From positions 283,786 to 347,785 of the forward strand of contig MNCI01010116.1 of NCBI GenBank assembly GCA_015680685.1: a DNA stretch of 64,000 bases, read 5' to 3'. This document shows, piece by piece, positions 32,861-44,120 of the stretch. The notes beneath the pieces were generated by a model. That model was not told where the DNA came from. It ran no database searches and saw nothing but the letters and a program-made list of their open reading frames with translations. Numbering within the stretch: position 1 is the first letter of the stretch; each line of letters opens with the position of its first letter. The stretch is from Gnetum montanum. Taxonomy: Eukaryota; Streptophyta; Gnetopsida; Gnetales; Gnetaceae. Both the position numbers and the translations under genes were made by a program.

Positions 32861-33937
32861 ATAACTAAACATTTGGCCATGACAGGGATTAATAAGTGGA
32901 TAAATAGGATCCATGCATGTATGAAACATTGGTAACTGTTCATGCCCTAGCCATTAGGTGTTTGTTGGTGGTGTGGTGGCTAGGTAGAAAAATTGTTGGT
33001 CACACACTTAATTGTTAAATGTATGGTGGGTCAGGGTATAAGGTGTGTTAGCATGATGAATGTCTAGCCCACAATTGTACCCTTGATCATGATATGGTAT
33101 GCATGGATTTTTTGGTCTTCCCACACTATTAGATTCATTGTTTGGGTTTGGGATTTGAGCAATGATGGATGGTGGCCCTTGTGTAGGATTAGAGGATGGT
33201 GGTTGAGACAAGGAAGGTGGTGCACTAGATTGGCATTTTTCTAGCTTAGATGATTTGGTGGATCCATACATGGTTTGCTTTGATGCATGACCTTTTCTCT
33301 AGAAGGGACATTTCCTATGTTGCGATTGAGACCCACTAGTGTCAGCAGTTTTATGCACATTCATAGCATAAGTGGTATTCTTTTGTTGATATTGGGGTGC
33401 TAAACCTTCTTGTGTCATTGGTGGTGGATTGTAATGTAGTGGAGTAGGAGGGTATCGAGGGTAGGATGAATGGTAAGAGGCATGAGGTGGTGATCCTTCA
33501 AGGGATGTCATGGGTTGATGATACTTGAGAGAGTGGTAGTGGTGATTTGAAGTAGAGGGCACAAAACTAGTTGGAGAAATAGGGTGTTGAACATAATATC
33601 TATGTGGTTTTAGTGGATAAGGCTAATTTGGTGGTGGCCTTTCCCATGACTATGGTTGTTGCCACTATGGTTAATGACTGTGTTGAGGTTGGTAATAAGT
33701 CCCCTAGGATGGTATGATTGGTTGTGGGACTGTCTATAATTACCTTGTGGGAGAGGAAATCTCCTGGGCATGTGCTCTTGCACAACCTTTGGATTTAAGG
33801 CACTTGCCCAATACTCCTGTAAATGCAACAAGATTTGCTAATGGCCCTTTGGATGGTCATATAAGCATATATCACATCCATTATCTTCGTTTGTGGTTGA
33901 GTCTATAGCCTCACTTTCATTAGCCACTTTTCTCGTT
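32861..33937 (-). pseudogene. gag: Element C Gag, C-terminal part
   Basis: Read on the minus strand it starts at SEAIDSTTNEDNGCDIC and the knuckle-like CDICLYDHPKG (about 33840-33880). It then continues with GKCLKSKGCARAH..., a His/Pro/Tyr/Gln-rich tail with YNPPPMTQEG and SQSQHRKCPF (33299-33562), and an open Pro/Ser/Asn-rich segment (33008-33271). The block where other elements have TDWIKVGHLP and protease is replaced by this Pro/Ser/Asn-rich sequence, so protease is absent. A few stops break it. Confidence 0.75.
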
Positions 33938-35754
33938 TGTCAAAAAGTGTTTTTGGCTATTTCTTGGTTCTATATCCTTTGTTGATTGTGATCACTTGGG
34001 CTTATTTTGCATGATCCTCTCCTTGACCATCTTAATGAGAGTTGTAATGTTTTCATATATCCATTTGGACATCCTATTGAAACACCACCAAATTCGGGCC
34101 CTAGCATTTCAATTGCAAATTTATCCATGTGTCAACATGAGGCAAATTTTTTCTAAGTGTTTGGCCCATGATTCCACTACTGGGATTATGCTCTAGTGTG
34201 TAGTCAATGTAGCATGCAGCATAGAATCAAATTTGCAAAAATTTTTAAGTGTCGATGGTAGTTGCAAAATTTTTCTAAGTGTTGTGTTACACTTCCATTC
34301 TTCCTATTATGCTTTATAGCATAACCAACATAGCATCCACTTCAATGGTTAGTTTTACCTAAGTGTTAAGATAGAAGCTATCAAGCTAGCTTAGCATGGA
34401 GGGGGCATTTTGGCAAATTTTCTAACTCTTGAAGCTACTCCTCATGCTATGCTCCAAAGCACAGCTTGGATGAAGACTGCAAGCTTTGCCAATTTTTTCT
34501 AAGTGTTAATGCTATGCTCTCACTATTCTTGCTATGCTCCAGAGCATAGCTAGTGTTGCCAACATTGGGCTTCAATTTTTGCAAAAATTTACCTAACTGT
34601 TGGGTTACACTCCAGAGTGAAGCTAGCGTAGTAATGCAAGATAGCCTTCAAAAGATTCCAGAGGTCAGCATAGGTGTTCATCTTAGCTCTAGCACTCCTT
34701 TGGTAAGAAAGATCATCAATTTGCATCTTTTTTGCACCCTCTATGTCTAAAAATTGTACATATGCCCAACTCCACTCGAAAGAGGGGAGAGTGTAGTCCA
34801 AGAGTGCAACCTCCAAATTGCACTATTTTATAGTGTTTGTAGGTACATTACTGTTTTTTCAACTTTAGCACATGTAGTCTTAGTAGTGTAGTCATAGTCT
34901 AGTAGTTCCTTGATGTCCATTGGAGCACACTAGAGTGTAACACTAGTTGCTCTAGTGGGAGCATAGCTAGGATCAGTGTAGCCTCAATTGCCCCCTTTGC
35001 CACGTGGTGCCTGATCCGCACTTCATGTCAACCCTAACCCTATAAATACCCCTAGGTTTCACATTTTAGGGGTTGGTAGCATCATTTAGTTGTTGGAATT
35101 TTGAAGCATTTGGTGGATATTTTCATTTAGCAGTTAGCATCTTGGCATTGGCACTCTTACACTTGAACACCCTTAGCACCTTGGCAAAACTTTGGAAGAC
35201 CTTTGCATACCACAACACACTGCAACCCATAGGACATTATGATAGCCAACCCAGTAGGCTCAAACTTCATGGTGGATGTTAGTTTTCATAGCTCAGACAC
35301 CCCAGAGACTGTGACTATGCTGCCTACTACACTTGTTTGTACACTGTGTACCTCCTCACCTCTCTTTTGTGATTACTATGCTTCCCTGTTTGGGGTGGTG
35401 CCATTCTTCCTCTATTAAAATCCATTGTATTTTCAAACATTTTCTTTAGCATCTAGCATCACACTTGCATTTTTTTTCTATTTTGCACATATTCACACAT
35501 TTTCACCATGATTTTCACATTGGAAAACCCTGTTACACTTGAGCTTAGTTGGCCTTCGTACCACTAAAAACACTATGCAAACCCTCTAGCACTCATTTTT
35601 TGAAACACTCAGTAAGTCCCAGTTTAATGGACAAGATTATTTTGGGTGCTCTACCTTCATTTTTTTCCTTTAGTGATGGCCCTTTGGACAGGGGTGAGGT
35701 TAGGGCTGTACCGTGACTGCGAGTCCCTCAGCTTGACCGTTCCAGCTGATGACA
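33938..35754 (+). mobile_element. J: unclassified 1.8-kb insertion in C gag, possibly a solo LTR
   Basis: The segment begins TGTCAAAAAGTG and ends GCTGATGACA, so its edges form TGTCA/TGACA and also fit the TG...CA rule for LTRs. It contains CTATAAATACCCC at 35040-35052, about 1.1 kb in, like a TATA box of an LTR with a long U3. The first half has repeated ATGCTCCAGAGCATAGC-type palindromes and TTTTCTAAGTGTT motifs. It shares nothing visible with the Athila-like LTRs. The 5-bp flanks do not match (TCGTT, TTTTT) and some gag sequence seems missing, so boundaries and class are tentative. Confidence 0.45.
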
Positions 35755-37060
35755 TTTTTGGTCGCTACACCTATTAAACTTTGCTTCAAGTTCATCAATA
35801 GACCTCTGTATCATTGAGGTTTGTTACAGAATCACCTTATTGAGAGTGGTTTCGTTCTCCTTACCATAGATCTAGACCTCCTTCTATTAAAGAGTTAAGT
35901 CCCATTGATATTTCTTGACATTCTCCCATTTGCATATCTGTCCTTCTTCTTTTACCACATGCTTGATTTGCTCTTAGATTTGATGGGCTTGGAGCTCATA
36001 TAATTGCCTTGGGGCATACATCCCCCTCCTATTATGAAGTCCATCTATGATGTGAAAAAGTTGCCTCTCGTTAGAAAAACCATGGCTTGGGCATTTATTC
36101 AGTAAGGCATAATATCTATTTAAGGCTGTGTTCAAGGGATTATGTTGTTCTTACTTCCACTCTTGGATTTGTCTCCTTAGGTTGGACACTCTTACATAGG
36201 TTTGGTATTTCTTGTTGAATAGTTTCAACATTGTGGACCATTGTTGGATTGAACTTGGTCTTAATGATCTATACCATAATTCAGCTCTATCAATTAGTAT
36301 CCTAGGAAAGAGCTTAAGCTTTTGCCCTCCACTTTCAATGTTGTAGAAAGCATAGGCATCATGGAAGGCTTGTAGATGATGTTGCAAATCTCAATCATAA
36401 CCTCCTACAAATTTAAGAATATTATTCATGTCAAGCTTAGGTAGGTGACTCTTTTTGTGATGCTATGAGATATCTTAATAGCCTCTATGATCTACATTAG
36501 GTTCTTAGTGGTCAACAAGGGTTCATCATCATCAAACAGGTTATGAGAGAAATTTCTATCTCTATTTATTTGATTGTGATGATGTTGTCTATGTTCATGG
36601 TGATGTCTTTGACTTTTCCTGTGGGTTTGATTTTGGTTTTTAGTTCGACCCTTCAGTGGAGCCTTATCTTTGTACCTATGTTCATCTTCATTAGAGCTAA
36701 ACATTGAAGGGGAAGAGGAAGATGAGGAACTGGAAGGCTTTTCATGGCTACTATGGTGTTCTTTAGGGTCCTTTGATTTATCATTTCTAGGTTTTGATGA
36801 GGTCTTAGGCCTTGAGGCCTCCCCTAGTTCAGGACTTACATCATCTCCCCCAAGATTATCTGTCTTAGGTGAATGTAGTCTTTGAGTGTTGTCAGGGTGG
36901 TCTTGATCATAAGAAATTCCTACATAAAGCTGGTCACTTCAATTTTCTTCATTGTATATCTCATTATTTCTCCAATGAACATGTTCACTATATAGTGCAT
37001 TATCACTTTCATGTGAGAGAGACATTGTTGTCGGTTTATGGTGTGTATGAGTTAATATTT
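35755..37060 (-). pseudogene. gag: Element C Gag, N-terminal and core part
   Basis: On the minus strand: a Ser/Lys/Pro-rich region (36700-36880), the His/Arg-rich linker NQTHRKSQRHHHEHRQHHHN (36540-36650), DDEPLLTTKNLM (36492-36530), the Gag core HHLQAFHDAYAFYN and WYRSLRPSSIQQWSTML (36151-36387), VSNLRRQIQEWK, and a decayed charged helical region to about 35770. Stops and frame changes interrupt it (for example at 36490). Its far C-terminal half lies beyond insertion J. Confidence 0.82.
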
Positions 37061-37132
37061 TTTGAAAGATATATCATTAATACCTTTACAAAAATTGTGT
37101 ATAATATAACTATTCTAGATAACTAGCACCAT

Positions 37133-37150
37133 GCCTAGCAATGGCACCAA
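37133..37150 (-). other. Primer binding site of C (decayed tRNA-Asp type)
   Basis: On the minus strand TGGTGCCATTGCTAGGCA adjoins the LTR. It differs from the tRNA-Asp complement TGGCGCCGTTGCCGGGGA at five positions, mostly transitions, in line with C's age. Confidence 0.7.
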
Positions 37151-38006
37151 TGATGAGTGGCAAGGTACCCCTACACTCAACCATACAAATTACAAGCATT
37201 CACGCATGATTTGGTTGAATTCGGTGGATGGGACTAGTTGTGGTATCTTGATCATTATGCTTTGATTGTAGTTTTTTATCTTCCCACATGAACTAGTGGT
37301 AGCTTGGTCACATATGGTTTAATCCAAAGTGAGGCATATGATGTACTCTAATTCTATGCTACTCCTAATGATGACAAAGAGATGAATTAATTATGCTAAT
37401 GAACAATGGAAAATAAGATTTAAACTAGCCTATGTGCGATCAGTATTTTCTCTTGATCATTCGTACATGCCTTGGACTTCATGAGACTACTTTTGGAATT
37501 TCCAAGTGTATGTCATTGGGTGTGCCAAATGATACACTACTGGATTACCAAGTACTTACCCTTAAACACTTGTAATTAAGGCATATGCATTCTACTTAAT
37601 GACAGGAATAGTAAATAGCAATAAATGAAAATGTTAACTAAAGGAAACAGTAAATAATTAATAGTTAAAAGCAATAATAATCTAAGTGGATGTTGTAATG
37701 ATGGGAGTAATCTTGATCTTTATTGCTAGTCATGTAATGTGTCCAAGTATGTCACACTCGACCAAAGGTGCCATACGATTATAAACATCACACTGAGGAC
37801 ATGAACTAGGAATAATAGAACTCTAAGAAAGACTAGCAAAAATTGAAAACTAAAACTATCTTCTCTACTACCTATTACCAGGCTAGTATAGAGGAGATGA
37901 CATCAAATATCCAACATCGCTTCCTAGCTCTGACATCGGGTACCGAACATTGGGGCTCTGACATCAAGTATCTGATATCGGGGCCTAACAGATTGATGAC
38001 TCATTA
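37151..38006 (-). repeat. 5' LTR of C, TATA box deleted
   Basis: It runs TGATGAGTGGCAAGG to TGATGACTCATTA on the plus strand (final CATCA mutated to CATTA) and is followed by the target duplication GCATG. Compared with the left LTR, about 30 bp are missing near 37877, including the segment that holds the TATA box. It would therefore be a poor promoter. Confidence 0.9.
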
Positions 38007-38011
38007 GCATG

Positions 38012-38800
38012 CAAGGGCATTAAGGGCATCAACCTGCTATGGGGAGGATCCACTTGCATACTCATTGTTTAGGATGATTTAACTCTTTATCCCTTAGCCA
38101 TTTTGCTCGCAAACCTTACATTTTCACTGTAAAGCATCTTGTTTTTGCCCTCCTTGGCACATTAATATCCTAAAAATTTCTATTTGCCACGTCTTCCAAG
38201 CCCTCTTTAATTATTTCCCATTATGTGAGGCTTTTTTTGGCTTTATTTGGACTCTAATTTTATAGAGAAACTCTTTATCTTTCTTAGTTTTTTATGTGAA
38301 AAATTTTGATTTTTGCCTACATTAATGCATCCTTGTTGATGTAGCATAAAAATATTATATATATGCATTAACAATTAGTTGTTTTTTCAAATTTTCTCAC
38401 AAATGCCAAAGGAGTTTTTGTAGTTTTTTAAGCCCAGAGCCTTCTCAACCCCATATCTTACAAAATGCTTATTCAAGTTACTCTGTTCTTCGAACCTACA
38501 GCTATCGAAGGTGAGCTTTACGTTATGGGGGCCACAAACCATAGGTTTTTGATGAGAATTTTTTTAAAAAATTTCTAATTCCCATAAGGTTTAACTAATA
38601 AAATAATATTAAAAATCACTAACTCATGTATGTTAAACCTTACCAATGAACTCTGGTAGTGATTCAAATAAAATAATATTAAAATAATCAATCCTCCATA
38701 ATCATAACTTAGCCTTAGTGTAATAGGCCAAAAAGACAAGATATCAAAGTGTTCTAAGTGATACATGAAAAGCTAATCCTTAGTTATGTTGTGATTACAA
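38012..38800 (+). promoter_or_regulatory. Element B non-coding part 2: promoter-like module and candidate intron
   Basis: After C, B resumes with CCTGCTATGGGGAGGATCCA (38034-38053). A module with TTAATGCATCCTTGTTGATG (38320-38340) and TATATATA (38356-38363) resembles B's own U3, which has GACGCATCCTTGTCAATG before its TATA box. The donor-like TCGAAG|GTGAGC is at 38511 and the ATG of the 3' ORF at 38801. The expected acceptor AG reads AA. TTATGGGGGCC just past the donor is the degenerate polypurine-like motif. Confidence 0.5.
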
Positions 38801-41650
38801 ATGACACTAAGACCTAAAAGGTTGCATGTGGGAGGACCATTCTAACCAAGGGACAAGTGACCAAAAGGGGGAAGAGGCTAGTAGTCATAGTAGCCCTAAG
38901 AAGATGTAGTTATAACACATGCCATGGGACATCTTCAAGAGGAGCCTGAAGTTAAATCTATTTGCTAGATTCCCATTGCTGAAATTAGGTAGTTTCAGTG
39001 AGATGAGGTGCCTAGGCCTGGACCAAACCTAAAAGTCTACTTGACTAAGGCTTGCTTAAGGTAAATCGACACTAAGAAGATCAAAAGTTTAGTTCCTCAA
39101 AAACTTAACTTTGGTTCTTTAACTTGGTGTCAAAAGTAGATTCAATTACAAGCCTCTCCCATGTGGCCTATCCGCATGTCTAGTGAGGAGTGGTACATGG
39201 GAGAGATGTACCTCTTCTAGAACAATAGGGAAGTAGATGCCATGATCAAGATCAAGGGCATCAGTGTGTCCTATTTAGTTGAGGCCATCTTAGAGGCTCT
39301 TGGGTTGGTAGATACTGGGGCCACCTTGGTAGAGATTTTGACATAGGTGGACCTAGAGGTCAAGAAATAATGGATCTAATGATGTTATGGAGTGGACTGT
39401 AAGGAACATAGTGTACTCACTAAGGCAAAGAGGGAATATTTCAAAATTGTAGCCTATCACCTCAACCCAACGGTGAGGTTGAGCAAGATCACAACCTTCT
39501 CTACCCATGCATGCGTGGCTCTAAGTGGTAAATTCCCAGTTAACCTTCCATAGCTCATAATCCTGGAGATTAAGAAAAGGTTTAAAGGGAATGAGCATGG
39601 GAAGAAGAGACTTTCCTTTCCATGCCTCATTAGAAAATTATGTAAAAGGGAGGACATAGTCCATTATGCCAACGATGTGCTTCATCATGCTTGTACCGTA
39701 TCTTGGCAAAAGATGATGAAGGACAAAATGGCCACCGAGTTGAGTGAAGAGGAGCATCCACCACCACAACCAACTTTAGAAACAACATCGGAGGCTTTTG
39801 TTGTCATCAAGCACATGCAAAAGCTCCATGAGCAACTCTTGCAATAGTAGTAGGAAGGATTGAGTGATGGGGAACCATTAGTTTACTGACTAGCTTTGAG
39901 CCATTTGAAAGAGGCCACTTGAACAATAAGCTCGTTGGAGGATACTGCATTATTGTTCTTCACACAAAGTATGCAAGCACCTACAAGGTCAGATCTAAGT
40001 ACCTGAGAGGTGACCGTATCCATCCAAGGATAACAAAAATTTTCAAAGATCTCTAGGGATGTTGCCACTTTTTTGATGCACCTGAAGAAGGGTAAGGGGA
40101 CAACTATCTTGGTGATGCAGCACCATGGATAATAGATAGCAATAGAGGTGGTGGCCAACTAGGTGGCAGAGGCCCTAAATGTTCTTACGGCCATCATGCC
40201 AAACATTGTTGTGCTTAGAGATGTGCAAACATCTGTAGGAGCAAGTGGGAGTCTAAGTGCAACCTAGCATGAGGAGGTGCTTAACCAATGGATGGGTACC
40301 AGGCAAGTGCTTTCAGAGATCTTTGATCTCTTGGATAACATCATTGCTACCTAGTCAAAGTTGTTGGAAGCTAAGGGTAAGCTCATCATTGTCAATGCCC
40401 AAATTAAGGCACTTACTTCTGAAAGTAGACAGTTGACTACCAAGGTTATGGAATTAAGAGCCCAATTAGCTAATCCCACCATTCTCAGCCAGGTAGTAAC
40501 AAGGGATGAAGCTTTCTTATAGCTTTAGAACAAATTAAAAGAGGCTAAGAATGCAAAGTAGATGGTAGTCTTTGACACATCCCTATTGGAGGTCGTGGCC
40601 TATAACACTGAAAAGGGCCTTTCAGAAGTCTACAGGGAGAATCTAGCTCTAACCAAGGACATTTATCACCTATGGAATGTTGAGACCTAGGAAGACAAAA
40701 TGGTGGAATTTGTGCAACAATAGTAAGAGTAGCTTACCAAGGTAAACATGGATTTGAGGAGGTTGATTGTTGAAAATCAAAATCTCTCAATGGAGGAAAT
40801 TTTTGCACTTCGCTAGAAAATGGTCATTGAGATAGTTGCGTAGAAAAATGAGGCCCTAAAGTTTGAATGGGTTAAGAATCACTATAGGGACTAGGTTGGA
40901 ATTCTAAAGGAAGTCAAGGAAAAAGAAATTTTGTTAGACAAGGTGAAGATGAACAACACCCTCTACCAAGTCCAATAAGGAGGTGACATGTGGTAGCCCA
41001 TCTTCAATGGACTAAATGCCTACAACAAAGCTGAAATCCACCTGAAGGAGTTGCAAATCAAAGAGATGACTGAATACATATAGTTAGCCAACCTTCAATA
41101 TGTAAACATAGTAATTTTGACTACTAAATAGTTGCATTCATAGCTAGAGAAACAAGTGGCCAACTCATACCTCTTGTATGAGGAAGAGTTCAAGTACCAC
41201 AAAGACATGAAGCAAAAGCTAGAAATAGTTAATGTTGAACTTGAAGTTCTCTAAGCCCACTTAACAAACCAATAATTAGTAGCGAAGAACCTAGCCAAAA
41301 GAATGAACTATTACTAGGAGTTACAAAACCTTGTTAGGACATTCGACATAGAATGTAAACAATTGGTTGCCTAGTTCGTAAATGTCAAGGAGTTGTTCCT
41401 AGCCATGCCTTGTCTATGGGATGTTCCTATACTAGTTCACATCAGTGATGTCATGTGAACTGTGTACAATCCCTAGGCTAAGGAGGAGAAGATGAAGGAA
41501 CTGTTGAATGTCTTCCATCTTTCACTAGCAGTAGTAGTTGTAGCAAGACAGCTGCAACCACCTTAGTCTCAGCCATCACTGCCATGGACATTGGAGGTTA
41601 GATAGGATCTATCAACATCCCAAGAGCCTCCACCTCTTGGCACTATTTGA
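38801..41650 (+). pseudogene. Element B 3' ORF: plant-transposon-domain plus coiled-coil protein (broken)
   Basis: It is a homologue of A's 3' ORF of almost identical length (950 codons). The ATGACACTAAGACC start aligns with A's ATGGCACTGAAACC. The block SSEEWYMGEMYLF-like (39180-39220), TTFSTHACVALSGKFPV-like (39490-39540) and LPFPCLIRKLC-like (39613-39650) mark the N-terminal domain. The coiled-coil region is at about 40730-41300. Many TAG stops lie at positions where A has CAG or TGG. The final TGA is near 41648-41650. Confidence 0.72.
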
Positions 41651-41874
41651 TCTTCTCTTTGTCTCTAGTTGTTAGAGGAGTTCTAGTTGTCTAATTTTGA
41701 AAAGGATGTTCAATTTTATTTTTCAGAACATTCAGTTTTGTAATTATTATAAATCTGTACAATTGGACACTTAGAGTTAGTTGGTTAGTGAGTTAGTTAG
41801 TGATTTCATAGCTTTCCAAATTTTGTAGAAAACTTGATCCTTCTTTTGTTCTCTTGAGGATAAGTTTTTAGTTA

Positions 41875-41886
41875 GTCATGGGGGTA
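41875..41886 (+). other. Polypurine tract of B
   Basis: AGTCATGGGGGTA ends right before TGATGAATC of the LTR, preceded by GGATAAGTTTTTAGTT as in the other elements. Confidence 0.8.
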
Positions 41887-42717
41887 TGATGAATCAACAT
41901 CGTTGTCAATGGGCATACATTGACGCATCCTTGTCAATGGGCATGCATCGATGCATCCTTTTCGATGCATGTGTTGATGTGTTAATGTGGCATCTGAGTC
42001 TGCCTATATAAATGTGAGTACCCACCGCATTTATGACATCAGTTAGTCAATAGCTTAGCCGAGTTCTTGCAATTTCTTCCTGTAGAAGGTAAAATATTTT
42101 CCAAGTGCCGTAGTAGGAGTTAAGGATTGTATAGATCATTATTCGAGCACTAATGTACCTAGAGACATTGATGTGATGACAATAAAGATGAGATTCTTGA
42201 TATAGCTTGCATACTTGGAAATAGATTAATGTTTACTTTTATGCAATTTACTATTCATGCATTTTACTTCTATGTGCTTAATTAATTAATGCACTTAATT
42301 AATACACATAAGAGCACCTTGAGCATAACGTTAATGCTAGGTAATCCCAATAGTGCTATTACTTGGTAACCTAGTAGTGTTGCAATGAATTTAGGATGTG
42401 TACAAAAGGTGGGATTGGATACTTATGTTAGGAAGTAGGCTAGGACATTAGATGATTACTTCTTAATCAATTACTTTATTCCATGCTTAGGATAATCAAA
42501 TAAAAATTTCAAAATAATGAAAATCATGTGCCTTGGCTTCAATTAACCATATGCTTGTGCTTATAAAAGTGTAGCTAGGAAGAGAATGATCACACCTATA
42601 GAACACTATCTTTGTTATTAACATTTGGAGAACTAAAGTCAATAGAATTTGACTGAATCACTAGTAAGTGCTTGTGAATCATATGGTTGGGTGTAGGGGC
42701 TTCTCTACTATTAATCA
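41887..42717 (+). repeat. 3' LTR of B
   Basis: The 831-bp LTR begins TGATGAATCAAC and ends near CTATTAATCA, a decayed CTCATCA. U3 carries repeated GCATCCTT..GATG palindromic units (41930-41985), TATATAAA lies at 42005-42012 and AATAAA at 42181-42186. The sequence immediately right (TTGCATCATGGCTA) weakly resembles a tRNA-Asp PBS, so the LTR could be shared with, or recombined from, a second element. Confidence 0.85.
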
Positions 42718-43868
42718 CTCTTGCATCATGGCTATATCCTAGTGAGGTACTAAGGAAAAGTAAGATATCATAATGTTACCCATTAAGTATTGGTTTCCCT
42801 ATGAATCTTTTAGTAATAATATTTACTAAAATAGATATAGGACAATCTTATGGCTAGGTTGACTTCTTTACATTTACCAATACATAAGTCTTAGGTAGAG
42901 GTAATTAATAAGTTCAAAAAGAGACAAAGTCTTAAGACTTAGGCTATGGCTACTAGCCTTACAGGGAAAACTTAATAATAATCTTAATTAACTAACATTC
43001 TAACAATATTACAAGATGAGTAAGAGTTACCTAGACCAAGGTATCCTTGTCTAACCAACCTCTCTTGTAATTGATGTACCTTGTTGAAGTTTAATAAGAT
43101 CTCCTAGTTGCTAATATTCTTGAAAGTCATTACAAAGGAATTTTATTGGTTTGTGGATTCCATCTTGAATATTATTCATGTTCGTGGTTCTCTTGTAGAT
43201 GTTTGGTTCAAACTCTATTATCCATGAAAAGTTTTGGAAGGATATCTTTTGGGTTATATAAATCATCTCGAACATAAGGCGTATTTGGTGGTGGTTCATG
43301 ACTCTTCCTAGGTTGTGGCTTCTTGATTTGTCATTGGATTGTAGTTAGTCTTTGATTTTATTTTTCTCTTGATTTATGGTTTACTTTGATATTAAATGTA
43401 AGATCCTATTTCTAGATGTCATGGGAAATGTCAAATATACGTTACATTCAACATTATGCATAAAGAAAATAATAGGGAAAATATAGAAGGAAAAAGAAAA
43501 GAATGATTTATTAATGTAGAATAGTGTATTTGGGTTATGCTTTGAGGGTTCCTTGGGATTATCTTCCTTTGACATCTATCCCTTAGAGGCAATCCAACAT
43601 TGGCACCATGGTTAGGCCTATAACTAGCTAGAAGGAATGGCTAATCATTTTCATGTCCCACTTTACTTTACACTTGTTACTCACTTTTACTTGCTTAGTC
43701 ACTCCATGCTAATATGACCTCTAATACCAAAGTATAAATATCTTAGGTTAAATCCCTAAAGATCACCTTGAGAGACATGCTTGTTATTACAATGAATCCT
43801 TTTAGGTTTCAATTACAACTTGCTCTTTTAATTCTTATTACAATAATTACAATACTTGTTATGAAGGA
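42718..43868 (-). pseudogene. Decayed region with possible minus-strand gag remnant (element F)
   Basis: Most of this 1.15 kb is AT-rich and unrecognised. On the minus strand at about 43110-43180, TTNMNNI and the bases GAATCCACAAACC...CCTTT resemble the Gag stretch of B at 1290-1370 (NMNNIPKF and the following bases). CCAACATTGGCACCATGG (43588-43605) recalls the PBS-side sequence of C. Together with the minus-strand LTR fragment to the right, this may be the start of a decayed minus-strand element. I cannot read a continuous Gag. Confidence 0.3.
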
Positions 43869-44089
43869 TGATGAGAAGTAGGTATCCCCTACACCCAACC
43901 ATATGAATCACAAGCATTCACTAGTGATCTAGTCAAATTCTGTAGACTTAGTCTCCTAAGTTGCCTATAGGTCTAAATGGTGAATCATGGATTTGTATGA
44001 TCATTGTCTTCCTAGCTCACACTTGCATTCTCAGTACACATAGTTAAATGCATATAGTTAAATGTGAGTTAAGGTACATGATGTCTATA

Positions 44090-44120
<31 letters not shown>

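Larger units (their letters stand above)
26883..38006 (-). mobile_element. C: complete non-autonomous element with gag and large 3' ORF, no pol
   Basis: The element has two LTRs, a PBS next to the right LTR, a broken Gag, non-coding region, promoter-like module, 3' ORF and polypurine tract, all on the minus strand. Perfect 5-bp target duplications GCATG flank it (26878-26882 and 38007-38011). Protease, RT, RNase H and integrase are absent: Gag passes directly into the post-integrase non-coding region at about 32860. An unrelated insertion (33938-35754) interrupts gag. It lies in B's 3' non-coding region, whose sequence continues on both sides. Confidence 0.9.
907..42717 (+). mobile_element. 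B: old Athila-like Ty3 element, outer host of the nest (left end outside window)
   Basis: The pieces of B are 907-1381 (gag), 20326-24390 and 25434-26882 (gag end to 3' non-coding), and 38012-42717 (non-coding, 3' ORF, 3' LTR). The gaps are filled by A, the solo LTR H and C, and part of gag between the A flanks is deleted. Joining 907-1381 to 20326 is inferred from complementary Gag coverage and similar decay. B has the highest density of stops among elements carrying younger insertions, consistent with its being the oldest. Confidence 0.7.

Noticed and set aside
33938-35754. DNA transposon with terminal inverted repeats
   Set aside because: Only 5 bp (TGTCA/TGACA) are inverted at the ends, no transposase is present, and flanks are not duplicated. 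A solo LTR fits better but is unproven.
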